64,000 bases of DNA from Steinernema hermaphroditum (taxonomy: Eukaryota > Nematoda > Chromadorea > Rhabditida > Steinernematidae), in NCBI GenBank assembly GCA_030435675.1, contig CM059624.1, positions 4,860,769 to 4,924,768 of the forward strand, given 5' to 3'. The position numbers and the translations under genes were made by a program. The notes beneath the pieces are model-generated. The model was not told the origin of the DNA, did no database searches, and worked only from the letters and a program-made list of their open reading frames with translations. This document shows, piece after piece, positions 11,881 through 24,163 of this stretch (position 1 is the stretch's first letter; each line of letters starts with the position of its first letter).

Positions 11881-13750
11881 TTTAGGCTCGCTTTTTGGGA
11901 CGTGGTCGACGGTCTTAAGTGGATTAATGTTTTACGGCTTTGGGCAGAGAAGGAAGAAGACGAGAAAACAGAGCGTGTTCGGAGGCTTCGAGATGGATGG
12001 CGCGTGTAGAGGATTAGAAGAGGATGAGAAGGAAGAGAATCACAGGGACTACATGCTCAGGGGCTCATTGGATGTGACTTCGAAAGAAAGAGTAAGAACG
12101 ACCACCTGAAGATAGCAATCAGAGCTAATTACTGTTTTCGATGAAGATAGTGCTGAGTTTTATCGTAATCACATCTCTTCGTGGTTGTTTAAGTTCTGTC
12201 TTTCTTCAAGGAACTGTAGGAGAAAACTGCGCATAGACGTGATCCTGATTTAGGTCGAGTTGTCATGGAGTCCAAGTTCAAGGCGACTCAGGGGCATCAA
12301 GGGCAAACTGAAGATCGAGGAATCATTCGAATGAATGTATAAAGATGTCGTAGAGTGTGGTAGTTACAGGCCCCTCGATGACCAATGAATCATATTTTCT
12401 CCGAATTACACCCTTAGTTCAACTGTTTAATTCTTTTCTCAATGGTTCTCAATGGGTATGCACGGCAAATGAGCCAACATTCCCACACTACATTTACACG
12501 ACGCATATCACCGATAGTTCCCAAAATAGAGGTCCACAGCAATACAGGAGTTTACAACCTAACGAGTTTTCACTCATGACTCGACGCTATTCTTGGCATA
12601 GAATAAGATCACAGAAGATCACACCGTAGTGTCTTCTTCTCATCTGGCTGACTCAAAGTAACACGAGAAGATTATGTGCGCCTAGAAGATCCTAATCCTG
12701 AAAGATGAATCGACCATGTAAAGGATTGAAAGAAGACGAATGGCCAGGAAGACGCCAACTAATCCTATCATCGGTCTATGGTCAGCTTTTGATTCCATGT
12801 GACACCTAACAAGACTAAGAATCGTAGTTCAAGATCATTGGTCAAAAAACCGAGGTACTGGATTCATTCCATTTCATCTTTCGAGACGCGAAGATATTTA
12901 ACTTTTTAATCCGTGAAGTTTCATTTAAGTTTGGCTTAAAAACGGTCTTTAATCACATTTCGCTAAAGGTATTTCGCAAAACCATCACAGATTTTCTTCT
13001 GTTTTTATTGACGTGATTACCACGAGATTGTGTTGTCGTTCCGATCAGAGCTGATCCAAACCAGATCTGTTGGCTAAGAACATCAAGTAATCGAAAAAAT
13101 AACCGAAAAGCCGAACCAACAAAACGTGTTCGGATAACTTTGGTTGGGATTGGCCGATCTAAATCGAATGTTTGAAGACGTTTGTGGTTCAGGTCTCAAA
13201 TCGATTTCGTCGCAACCGTTTGTGATCCGATAGAATCACGAAAGTCTGCCCTGGCTTCCGTCGTACAAGGTGTCGCTAAAGTTCTGTCACATCGATTTTC
13301 ATCTTTTGGTATTTTGTGCATGGATGCAGAGCACGTTTAACTAACGGTTCTATCGCTTTCTCTGGTTGGTTCTGAATCTGAATGGTAAAAATAACAGGAA
13401 TGATAAAACCCGGACTTTAGATAAGTATTCAGCCAGAATTCAATCTCACATTCATCACTATCTCTCTCATTCATCCAGTGGACAAACTCCAAAAAATGGA
13501 CACAGTTTCATCTTCATTTCTGCACTTTCGAGCTCGTGGAACGTGACGTGACCGACACCCTCGAGTCGAGAGCCTTCTTCTGACTCACTCCTGTCCGAAC
13601 AAGTCACAACAACCCGTCGGCTGTTTGTCTTCGGCGACAGTTCCTCCCTCGCCGACGGACTGTTTACCCACGAGAAGCCGCGGCTTAGCGCTTTCTGGTT
13701 CCCCTCGGATTAGCCACCCCAGTCGACGGCTCATTTATCGCCGTGGGACG
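11881..13750. other. gene-free stretch upstream of the calponin-homology gene
   Basis: No exon or repeat supported. The 3' part (13,560-13,750) is GC-richer and is the likely promoter/5' UTR region of the gene that starts at 13,751. Confidence 0.3.
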
Positions 13751-15179
13751 ATGGCTGCCGGTTGGCACAGATTCACTGGGAAGTCTCAGTACCCCGAGCT
13801 GAGTCACAACTCCGACAACTCCCAATTCTGCTATGGCGTCAAGACGAATCGGAGCTTTAGGCTTGGATGGGTAAGTGAGCGAAGCGATCGTGTTTTTAAG
13901 CTCTGTATAGTGAGTGGAAAGTAGTAATTTGCAACTTGTTTTTCCAGTCAGATGACCAATCCTTCATGAGACATCTTACAAAGAATTGCCTCAAAGTATC
14001 ATCCACTAATAGACCACTGGAATTGCAATATTTCTGCTCAAGTCTTAGGCTTGGTGCCATGAGTCATCCACCATGAGTCACCCAAAATTTTGGTTGGATC
14101 GATTTGATACAATTTTGACAAAATTTGGGAATCACGCCTAAGATTGAATCTCAAATTTCAAATACAATTTTAAATACTGATTGGCTTCATTTGGCTTGTA
14201 GATTTTGGCTTCTACCAACTGTGGAGTCCGTTTCAGATCCAAGGAAAAAGAGACACGGAGATGGAAAAGCTAGTGATCAACTGGATTGAAGATCTCACAA
14301 GAGAGTTCGCTCCTTCTGACGACGAACTCGGAGAGTGGCTCCAGAGTGGAGTTCTTATCTGCAGGTGAGGACGACCATGCATCCTTCATCAGAGCTATGG
14401 CCCGGCTGGGTTGGCTAATCAGTCGATCCGTTCAAGCTGGCTATGGCCCCCATCTTTGACCACCTTTCATTTGAAATGTTCGAGATCGAGACATCTTTCA
14501 TTCGACTTTCTCAAGGTCCGTACTCTCAAGGCTTAAAGGGCAAACACGCCACATGTAGTCAACGCGACTTCGAATATACCTAACACATCCATTTTTGTAC
14601 GTAGTCAAATCAGATCTTCTTTGCTTCATTTCCTCTTGTTGTCAGTTCCCACACTTTGCTCTCGTTCCAATCCCTTTACTACTTTCGCAAACTCTCCTCC
14701 CTCCCTAATCCGACGATCAAACACTGCTCCTTCTCGTTCCAGGGCGCTCGAAGCCGTGGCCCCCGGCATTCTGGTGCGCAGAATCAACACGAAGAAGTCG
14801 CAGTTCTCGGCGACGGAAAACATCAGCAATTTCCTCGAAAGTGCGGGGCGCGCGCCTCTCGCGCTCCGCGCCGAAGATTTATTCGAGCTGAGCGATCTGC
14901 TGGAACAACGCGATTTGGGCCGAGTGATGCGCACCCTCAACATAATTCGTCTTAGGGTGAGTTGAATTGCGCGAAAACAAGCGGAGATTGAGATGGCCCT
15001 CGGAAGGCGAATGACATGTCAACAAGTGTGAGAGCGCGCCGCCGCCACTTGCCGAACCCACTCAACTCAGTTTTTAGGCTGAGAAATGCTTCCGTAAGGC
15101 TCAGAGTTACGCTAAATGCAGAGGCTTAGACGTCCATAGACGTTTTTCAAATAGGTTATCAATAGCACGACGACCTTAG
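13751..15179 (+). CDS. calponin-homology (CH) domain protein, transgelin/calponin-like
   Basis: Exons 13751-13870, 14237-14364 and 14743-14956 join in phase (donors TGG|gtaagt, AG|gtgagg, AGG|gtgagt; acceptors TTTCAG, TTCCAG). Residues about 50-154 form one CH domain: LVINWIEDL, then WLQSGVLICRAL, then INTKKSQF, ENISNFLESAG, DLFELSDLLEQRDL and VMRTLNII, which follow the order and spacing of calponin/transgelin/Vav CH domains that bind or resemble actin binders. A possible last exon (15078-15179, acceptor TTTTTAG, 33 codons plus TAG) would give 187 residues, near the size of transgelin, but it lies in repeat-like DNA and is doubtful. The start ATG at 13,751 is chosen because upstream in-frame sequence lacks another ATG. 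No calponin repeat is seen. The gene stands alone in the gene-poor part. Confidence 0.75.
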
Positions 15180-15337
15180 GCGGATAAATCGGAAAAATTA
15201 AGCACCATATGCTAAACTACCAAGACTAGTGCTACTTGACTGCGAAATTGTCAAGTCGCAATAGGGCTCACCCTTCGGGCTTGCTTAAAATCGATGGACG
15301 TAAGCCTATGCCCGAGCCTAAGCCTGGATGTTTGTCC
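15180..15337. repeat. diverged relative of the 4774-4990 foldback interior
   Basis: Shares GGGCTCACCCTTCGGGC with GGCTCGCCCTTCGGG at 4907, and has the same CCTAAGCCT-type words. Ends not resolved. Confidence 0.35.
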
Positions 15338-15589
15338 TAGATGCCCCACGAACGCCATAAACAAAAGCCTGTACTTTAACATTTTTATGGATGTTTAGGG
15401 GCAATTTTAAAATAAAAGTACGATTTGTGTTTCTTTCGAATTTTTCGAATCAGTTTTGTTCACATACAATGCTTGTGAAACCGTAGATATAATGTTGGTA
15501 TGCATATTATTTTATTGGATATTTTTATTTGAATTTGAACGAGACTAGTCAACATGCACTTTATCGAAGTATAAGGTGTGTTCGGTATG

Positions 15590-15790
15590 CAGGATCTCGC
15601 AAAAAGACCATTAGACTGTTAGACGTCAGTCTAGAGAGTCTGTTCTCTGCTGAGCTGCTTTCCAGAACAATCAAAAACAAAAAAAGGCGGATAGTTGTTC
15701 ATTTTGTGACCGGTCCCACTATCGGATGTGTTCGAAAATGATTTTTTAGACATCTGTCTAGAAATCCTTTTTTGGCGCACCCGGCATTCT
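15590..15790. mobile_element. Tc1/mariner-like MITE copy
   Basis: Left GACGTCAGTCTAGAGAGTCT, right GAAAATGATTTTTTAGACAT and CTGTCTAGAAATCC, with GTGACCGGTCCCACT inside. Same family as 6010 and 7266. Confidence 0.4.
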
Positions 15791-15837
15791 TGACAAGAGA
15801 GCTGATGAGTCAAGGTAATAAACAAGGCGTGCCAAAA

Positions 15838-16190
15838 GATATTCTTCAGACCTAATGATACGAAGTGAACACTAAACAGTATTTTCGTTGAAGAGAAGAG
15901 AAATGTAAATCAGTGTTTTTGCTGTGACGTTGAAATGACCATGCAGGTCTTACTTTATAGATGAATTTTCTGTTTTCTGTTCCCCAGTTGTAGGTTCCTG
16001 TATTCGGCCAAGGTCTTATGGAAAAGATCTTAGAATGCCAAACTACAGAGTGGCCCGAAAAGGGGCATCTAGAGAAAAGTCTCGAATGTCATTTCCGTGA
16101 GTATCCTGAAGTGAGACCGGTGGAAAATGAAAACGAAACAAACCGAACGATCTAACGCTTTGATGTACGGTTAATACAGGTTGTCCGAAT
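15838..16190 (-). repeat. dispersed repeat, copy B (inverted partner at 6010-6355)
   Basis: CCTAATGATACGAA, GAGAAATGTAAATCAGTG, GTTTTCTGTTCCCCAGTTGT, GGTTCCTGTATTCGGCCAAG and CAGAGTGGCCCGAAAAGG are reverse complements of the 6010-6355 copy, continuing into the MITE TIR GGGGCATCTAGAG. Confidence 0.6.
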
Positions 16191-16320
16191 AAGGGCGTCT
16201 AACAGACAGAAATTTAAAGAGGTTGTAGTCCACAAAGTCACGTTGTTCTTCAGTTTCCAACCGGACTCCCAACTGAATATCTTCGAAAATGACTTTCTGG
16301 ACTTTTTTCTAGATACACAC
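16060..16320. mobile_element. two nested or adjacent Tc1/mariner-like MITE remnants
   Basis: A first set of family words (GTCTCGAATGTCATTTCCG, GTGAGACCGGTGGAAAATG, AACGAAACAAACCGAACGAT) is followed by a second start, TAATACAGGTTGTCCGAATA, and a right end CGAAAATGACTTTCTGGACT...ACACACCCTGCAC. Confidence 0.4.
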
Positions 16321-16690
16321 CCTGCACATAAAGACAGTCACTCTTTCGTCACTGTCTCTAGCAGACTGGAGTGGGATTCGTATTGTGGTCGAGGTGGTCG
16401 CAAAAAAAAGGTTTCATCTGCCAAATCGATCGCCTTATGGTCGAACATACGTCCACTAGTGCGCACATCGAAAAGAACTACATCAAACTGTGCACGAATC
16501 TAGACCACACAGTTCTGTACATAGCACAAAATAGTAATAGTATGGCATAACGAACTAACCCTTGGTGATGTTACAGTGCGGTCGTCGTTGACGCGGATGC
16601 GAACACTCCTACTTCGTCCGAGCATCTTGAGACCGTGTCTCGAATCTCTTCCAAGCAGATCCTTTGTTGTTTCTCGGAATAAAGCCTTCT
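16321..16690. other. gene-free stretch
   Basis: A TTACAG acceptor-like site at about 16,570 is followed by about 35 open codons ending in TAA, but its phase does not fit the CH-domain gene upstream. No gene supported. Confidence 0.3.
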
Positions 16691-17030
16691 GCAAGTACTC
16701 GTTCATGAACCTCGGCCGCTATAAATTGCAAATGCGCACCGCCGGCGGCTCACGTTTTATCGACACGAAAAGTGCGGCGGCGTAACAAAAGATAAAAATC
16801 CCAATTCGACTTGTTATCCCGCGGGGAGTTGCCGCGCTCGCCATTGTCGGACCATCGCGGTGCTTGTTTTGGTTTCCGAAATTCGCCTCTCTCCTCCCCT
16901 CCGGCGCCCGCCTGTCCCCGCCGGAACGGGCACAAGAAGGAGACTAATCATCTTTCGTTCTTTGACGGCGAGAGTTCGCCACGGCGACGACAAAGCGGCG
17001 TGGATGAGCGCTATCCTGGCCGTTCCATAT
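16690..17030. promoter_or_regulatory. GC-rich block, candidate cis-regulatory DNA
   Basis: Contains GCTATAAATTGCAAATGCGC (about 16,719-16,738), an octamer/POU-like composite, inside GC-rich DNA with frames on both strands. Confidence 0.25.
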
Positions 17031-18210
17031 GGATAACGAGGAGCAAGGGTGGGTGGGGGAGGGACGGTCGATAGGTTCATTAAGGTGTCTTGTTTGTGCC
17101 GGAGGAAATCAATCAAGACATCTCTTTGTTCGTCTTCTTGTCCTTATGATGTCGATCAGCATCATTATTGAAATATTTATTAGTCGCTATAGCTGCTTCT
17201 CTGGGACAAAAAACCGTCACAACGATTCGTATCTAGTGGAGACAATTGAAAATTTAGAAGAATATTAAGAATAAGCGGCCTCGTATCCGTCCCAAAAGCG
17301 GTCCCTTTACTACTTGAAAACAAACAAAACACCTTCCACTTTTTGAATCCCATAAAAGATCGGGTCTTCCCTCTTTCAGAAATGAGTCGAGTGAGCGGTC
17401 GTTCTCGGCCATCATTCTTGGCATACTGATCGTTCCGGCTTCTGGAAGACCTGGACCACCAAGGAGCTGGGGATATGAATTGTGTAAAAAATCGGTGTAG
17501 TGTAGTGTAGCACAGGATTACGTCTCTGGACGACTGTAAATAGTGATTAAAGAGGATATTTTGACACTTCTCGACTGTAAAAGAAAGGGTCTTCTCTTCC
17601 TTGTGTGCTCGCCTTTGTGTGATCGCCTTGGCGAGAGACTGTATTTAGCATAAGAAGGCGTGATGTCCCATATCCTGAGTGAAGTGCCCTGGATTGCATC
17701 AAAGATAAATTTCTTTAATGAAAACGGAAGTAAAAATACTAGCAATATAGCTACTAAACCATGTTATATCAAGTAAAGTTTGGATTTTTCACTTTCTATC
17801 GTTCCCTAAGGACCTTTGCTTTGTATGGTCGACTCAATAGTCGACTCAAATGGTGGAATAGTGCCTGAACCGAATACACATGCACAAGCGCGCACTTCTG
17901 GGATTGGGAAATGCGAGTCCAAGACGATCGTTGTGTATGGGAGCGATCATGTATGGGATTCTACGAAGGTGTGCATTTAGAAATGCGATCGAGGAAGTAG
18001 TGGCAGCGATTATGCTCGTCATTATGCAGGCATGACCATGCTCACTTCCTCAACACGCCCACTGAATGTTGCAATGTGGGAGGTGTGGCCGAAGTGTCCA
18101 AATCGCAATTCCCAATTTCACACTTAGATGCGTTGTATTTCCGCAATGCAAGGTGTATTTCACTGGAAGACACGAGCGATCAAAGGCGAGAAAAGGCCTA
18201 GGTGCGTGAT
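17031..18210. other. gene-free stretch
   Basis: Nothing supported. An 80-codon plus frame at 17,029-17,268 has a hydrophobic run but no other sign of a gene. Confidence 0.3.
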
Positions 18211-18219
18211 TCCTGAGGT

Positions 18220-18500
18220 TGTGGGGATTGCATGATAACAGCGCTTCAAAAAGAGTGCCAATTTCAAAGACCGCCGAAGACCAGATGCGTTGTTGTCGCC
18301 ACACCCTTGTGGGCAAATTGGATTAGAATTAAGAGATGAACGTAGATAGAGACAACGAGTCATCTTCTTCAGAAAACTCATATTTCGTCTTTATGATAGA
18401 ATTTGATAGCCATGTTGCATTGCCATGAAACTCATTACTCGAATAAAACCGGCTTTACGGCATGACAACAGCGCTTCAAAAAACAGCGCCAATTTCAATT
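18220..18500 (+). repeat. short direct repeat pair about 240 bp apart
   Basis: GCATGATAACAGCGCTTCAA (about 18,229) and GCATGACAACAGCGCTTCAA (about 18,460) are each followed by related GCCAATTTCAA words. A local partial duplication. Confidence 0.5.
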
Positions 18501-20020
18501 TCAGATCGCCTACATTGCTGTCAACAACAATCTAATCGATGATCACCTACATATTTGATCAATCAGTGTATGAACATAATACAACGTGGCTTTCCTGTCG
18601 ATGTAGAAGAATGCTTAAGGGAGTTGCTTTTAGTCCCACTCGAATAGATCGTCTTTCTGGGATAAACAATGAAGAATTAAGGAGAAATAATGGGGTTCGA
18701 TCATAGCCTGCGGTCATGAGTCGAACAGGGACTCCGCTGATGACTCTACTACATATTATTCACAAAGAGAAGATCTACAAGCACTCACAATGAACCTGTG
18801 ACTATGTATCTTCGGAAAGTAGTTGGTCACTGTATAATAATGGATGTACGCCAGACGATCCAGTTATCACTGGATCATCGTCTACTTTCCTGTGTTTTTA
18901 GCATGTTGTTAAGCTCGCACGATGAAAGCTGTAAGGATTGCTGTGCCCATTCCTTTTGGTACATATTCCATATCTTGTCCAACCCATGGAAGCATGTTCA
19001 TATACTATGTTTTTTTTTTTAAATTGAAAACGGACAGGTACTTTAGATGTTCAATGCAACGCATGCAGACATGGGATCTGAATATATCTGAAGAAACAAG
19101 AGCGTCCCCGTCTTGTTTCTCCATAATTGCCTTATTTTCGACATCCTTTTCTGAAGAAACAATTATGAATTCAGTTCCTTATTGCGTGAAAAGAGAAAAC
19201 ACGCATAAAGCTTAGCGAGTGTATTTGATAAAACAGAAGAAGTCGGCGCGAAAAACACATAAAGCCAGGAAATGGCCAGAACATAAAGTGCTTGTGAATT
19301 GGTTCTCTACGTCAAACGTCTCAAAACCATGACGATGTGACTTCCAGTCTTGTCCTCACATGCACTTTGTTTATGGGGAAACGGATGTTGAAGTCGGAAG
19401 AAGGAGGGAGACATGGCATCCTGAGAGTAGGTCCATTTACCGTAATCTACTTGCTGTCCTATCCATGTTGTGGTGGACCATCCGCATCAGAATAGCAGTA
19501 CTTCATAATTAAAACGAAAAAATTACATATCACGACATCACAATAAGAATCGGCCGATTTTGTCGTACTCTATCATCTGCAGTTTTTTTTCATCTAGATC
19601 GTCACCATCGAGAGTTACTTCACAGTTGCTTTGACCTTAGTAGTATCCCTTCCTTCTGAAGTGTCCACCTTAGATCGGGTTGAAGCCCTAGAAAAGCGTA
19701 CTTTAGAGGTGCCAAGTCTATGGTCCACCACAACATGTAGGATTCAGCCCAATTTGAGCTGGACACCTCATAAACAAGGGTGAACTCCGATGATGTAACT
19801 CCCGATGGGTCTTTGTGCCCGCAAAGCTACTGGAACTTAAGCGCTTGGGAGGCGCGCAATCACGGGCAGCTGATTAATATCGGATGACTTTGTCCTCAAG
19901 TACAGTTTCACTTCTGTATAATCAAGGTAAAGAACCTTATAAAGAACCGTAAAGAACCTCCTCTACTTTCTCCTCACATCCACAGAGTAATAACTCTTTG
20001 TAAACGGCAAAAAAAGGAGA
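18501..20020. other. gene-free stretch
   Basis: No supported feature. Contains a short T homopolymer near 19,010. Confidence 0.3.
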
Positions 20021-20240
20021 GAAAGAGAAGCGCGGACTCGAACACTCCAGGGTCTTCGGAACGACGGCGCCATCGCCAATGGCAACTGAACCGTTTTCGA
20101 CGCACGCAGGATAAGGCGGCGCCACGGAGGACGCGATCTGATCCGCTTTGAGAGCTTCGGCGCCTCATTAGGCGATGACTCACGTGGAATTTGCGCACTT
20201 CCGGAACAATTAGGCGTTGGGGGGAAGGGAGAGATATCGG
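20020..20240. promoter_or_regulatory. GC-rich block, candidate cis-regulatory DNA
   Basis: Contains GGCGCCATCGCCAATGGCA and ATTTGCGCACTTCC...CAATTAGGCG within GC-rich DNA. Similar in style to the blocks at 1880, 16,690 and 22,190. Confidence 0.22.
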
Positions 20241-22189
20241 AGCGGATGCGAAATAACTCTCTAAAAGTACATAAAAATATGGAATATCTCCTTGAAATCT
20301 CTTAAGAAGGAATGGTTAGGAAAGCAAGTCCCTTGGCTCCGTCAATCATTTCAGCCCTATAGCACCTTGTTCTCTAACTTTATCCGGAAAAATGGTCCAA
20401 TCGACTAGAAGAATGGCACCCTCCCGTGAAGAGGCCTCTCGGAGGAGCACGGACCCGATAGAGCGATGACTTGTAGAGGCTTCTTTTATAATAGCTTCTA
20501 TCCAAAACACGACATGTTTTGTCTTTTAGATTCTCTGCTGCAACACTGAGTCGTTTTTGATGGTCGATTTAATCGTTAACGTTTGCAGGAGAGTCCAAGA
20601 TCAGGCATGTAAGCAAACGATATCCAAAACCCTATTGGTACAGGATCATAATTTGACGAGAGTGGCTTCTTCTAATAACAGATTTGCTAAGAAGAAGAAA
20701 TCCCAGGACTATGGATGCCAGAAAATCCGCTTTGAGGTGAGCTTTGATGCTAATGCTGTCGAATCCTTTGGACGTGGATGGTGATATTAATGGCTGACAG
20801 CTTCTGGTATGCTCCACAGTGTCATGCCTTCCAGAAAGAATATAAATGCGTCCAAAGCGAGAAAATCCTTCAAATACGAAGTCAGATTCTGTGTGTACAG
20901 CAAGTGGAAGGGAGTTTCTGAACTAAGAGTCAAAGCCGCCAGACTCAAAACAACATTTTGTTTTGCAAAAGCAGGCAAATGAACGCAATGCTATCCTTTT
21001 ACCCTTTAGTGCGTCCTCCAAAACAGTGCAGGAAAACAAGGACTTACGTGGATGAAGTGATAAGGGCGTGAGGACTAAGCTCGTTCGATGGAAAATTTTT
21101 GGGCAGAACTCAAAATTGCTAGAAGGGATGCCGATTTTCGTGTTCAACCCGGACACAACTCTGATGGGTCTGAAGCGCGGTTCTCAAAGAAATGTCGGAG
21201 ACACAGTAGGGATCAGGCCAAAGGCCGTATCCAGCCGCCTGAATCGTGTTCGGCCAAGTTGGAGGAGCTTCCTCAAAAAACAAGAAAGAAATGCGTTATG
21301 GTTGGAAAGGGTAATCCGTCTGAAATATGTCTCTTAGAGATAAATAGACAATAAGTGGTGAGATATAGGCTTCAGAAACCGCAAAGCTTTCCTATATCTT
21401 TATTTTTAGCGTTGGTTACGCATTGTTATTAACCTTTTCAGCTTCTGGTATGCTTCCAAGTGGTTTGCCTTCCAGAAAACAAGTATATTCACCTACCAAA
21501 AGGGAATTATTAGCATTGGGCCAGAAGCCCAGCCCCAGGAGTGTGATCTCTAGGACTTGTTTCATGAAGACTTGTTTTGACTTTATATAGTGGAAAATCG
21601 CATTCCGTGTTGAGTTGTGAAAAACACCAAACAGCAAACCGAGAAATCCTTGAATTCGTCGAGAGTTCATTCCGAACTGACTAATTTCTCTGTCAGTACC
21701 ACATCACCGGAAGGTGAGTCGAGAATAAGATTCACATCACTTCCGAGAGGGTCACGTGTTTTAGGAGCAACGGAAACAAGTATATTCTTGAAATCTAATG
21801 GACAAAATGATGAAAATATGGCGTGTATTTACAGTAGTTACGGATTATCATAAAGGCCAAATTTATCTGATGTCAGATACTAACTTAAATCTTGATTTTG
21901 TGGGGTCACCTCTGAAGGAACGATGAAAGGGATCCAATTTTCACTTGATGTCTGAGAAACAAACACGTCAATATTTCTGCCCTAAATGATAAAAATACCC
22001 GGCACACATAGCCAATTTTTCTCAAATAGTCGCTAATCACCGCCATCTACTTCATTTATTTTTGACTTTAATCAATCAGTAATATCGGAGCTGAAATGTT
22101 TCTGTTGAAAGGAATATGTGATGTGGGTAGAAAACCTAAATACGTAATACATAACCGAATATGTGAGGCAGGCGCTCATGAGCAGAGTC
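20241..22189. other. gene-free stretch with a short dispersed duplicate
   Basis: CAGCTTCTGGTATGCTCCAC...GCCTTCCAGAAA near 20,799-20,838 recurs diverged as CAGCTTCTGGTATGCTTCCA...GCCTTCCAGAAA near 21,440-21,480. Otherwise nothing supported. Confidence 0.35.
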
Positions 22190-22560
22190 ACCTGCGCGCT
22201 TAAGTGATACTTACTCAGCTAACCTCCCCCGGAGAAAAAAAGTTCAACCGCAGATAAACGCGTCTTCGAGAGAAAGCGGCGACATCGCGCCAAAAATGGC
22301 GCTTAAGTGGAACGGCCGGGCCTAGGACGACATGGATATTAAAGTTTCATGAGCCTGTTTATAAATTGCACTTTAAATAATGCATTGCGAAAATGGGCGC
22401 AAAGTGGCGCGGCGATCGCGGCGCTGCACGTAACGGAGATTTCGAGAAGTTGCCTCAGGGGCAGATTGACTAAATAGCGACGCGGGAGAAGCGGAAGTCG
22501 CGGTGTCTTTGCATAAGTGGCGAAAAAAATGTATTTAGCGTGAGAAAGCACTGTTGCAAA
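22190..22560. promoter_or_regulatory. GC-rich block, candidate cis-regulatory DNA
   Basis: Contains TTATAAATTGCACTTTAAAT, AATGCATTGCG and repeated GGCGC words (about 22,355-22,425). No coding exon recognised. Confidence 0.25.
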
Positions 22561-24163
22561 GGTGCATCTCTAACATATGGCCAACATGAAGGAGCCAGTC
22601 GACGTGGAAATATTTATGGACAATGCATGAATTCAGAAAAGAAACGAGGAGCTCGTGTTCTTGCCAGAATGGGCATTACTCTCGGGAAGTGCTTTTCTTT
22701 TCCATAATCTCAGCTGACATAAAGTTTCCCTAAAAAGTTTCAATGTAATTAGCTTTTTGGGTGGTGGACCACCGGCTTTTCGGACGTCCGAAGGAGGCCC
22801 CAAGGAGTACTGAAAATTGGACATTCTGTCTGTTGTTGATGTGCTATTTTGACTTAACTTGCGTAGGCTTGTAATTATAAGGCCTGCACAAGTGATCAGT
22901 TATTGAAACTACCGAGCGAAGGGTTTTCTATACATGGTCGACGGACCATCAGAACTTTACAGTGTTCAATTAAGTACAATGACTGTTTCATTCATTTGTG
23001 CCCCAAGCGATCGGTCGTGCCTCCACTCACTATCTCTAAACTGAGTTGAGTGAGCGGTCGTTCATTGCCCCGGCTCCTAGAAAGATTGGGGAGCGCTAGT
23101 TTCACCGTCTTGCCAAGTAGACGTGTTAAAGCCAAGTAGACCTCTGACCAAAGCCACTCTGTAAGCGGTTTTGACTTTATGTTCATTTTATTAGCACTGG
23201 GTTGTAAACAACAAATGATCTAGATATACAGTATGTCAGCTTGCGATAGTCCTTCAGGGGCATTCGTTCTTGTTTTTAACAGGCTTTAGGTTTTAGCATC
23301 GGCGTTTTTATTTTTTTTTTCTGTCATCTGAGAAGGAATGGAAACTCTTTCTACTCTTAAGATCTCATTAGATTGGATGAAATTTGCTATCAGTTCGTGT
23401 GACTGGGCTCGTATATTTACTTATTTTGAGGCGGCTCACAATTACACTTTAAAGAACTGAGAGATTCCAGAATACTTGAAGAGGCACACAAGACAGAGAG
23501 CCGAGAGAACAAGGACCACAAAGACGCACGTCAGCTTGTGCTCGCATCAATCATATGGTTTCGAACGCGCCTCTCAAGTGCACTAAACCTTTCGGCTCTA
23601 AGTTTACGTGCGATGAATAGGAAGAGCATACCCGGAAGTCACGCATTCTCTCCAAATGGATTGATGCATTCAATATCTCTGAAGGTTACATGACGGTTTT
23701 TGGGGGATAGCGTTCATTAATGGAAGCCTACAATGTGTACCAATTTTCAGATCGATTTGACGCGGACACTTCGAAAGGTTTCCGTGGACCACACGGGTTC
23801 TTGGACTTTTGTGGCCAAACAATATGCTTCACTATTCCCACTTTATGATTGTAATCACGTGGATAAGCCTATTCAATTGTTCTACCAGCTCATCGTAATA
23901 TAACTCATTACAAATTTATGTTCTGTTACCGGGATCTAAAACGAAAAATACATCCAAATCGGATCCGAGTCCGGATTCGTTTACATCACTGACTCCTACA
24001 ATTTGGAAAACCTTAACCTTCGACAATCCACTCTAACTTCTTCTGACTCCTTCTTCTCTAATAGGGTCAAAACGCCTCCACCACAACAACAACTCCTCAA
24101 AACACCGTCTTGCGACCTCGATTCGCCTCCTCTTTTACGGCTGACCATTGTTCTGGCGCCGTC
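22561..24163. other. gene-free stretch upstream of the collagen gene
   Basis: No exon or repeat supported; the last few hundred bases are the presumed collagen promoter. Confidence 0.35.

Noticed and set aside
11521..12009. 162-codon plus-strand frame
   Set aside because: Five other frames on both strands overlap it, no splice signals fit, and no motif is seen.
16571..16681. Terminal exon of the CH-domain gene after the TTACAG site
   Set aside because: The open frame needs phase 2 while the donor at 14,956 is phase 0; reading in phase gives a stop after four codons.
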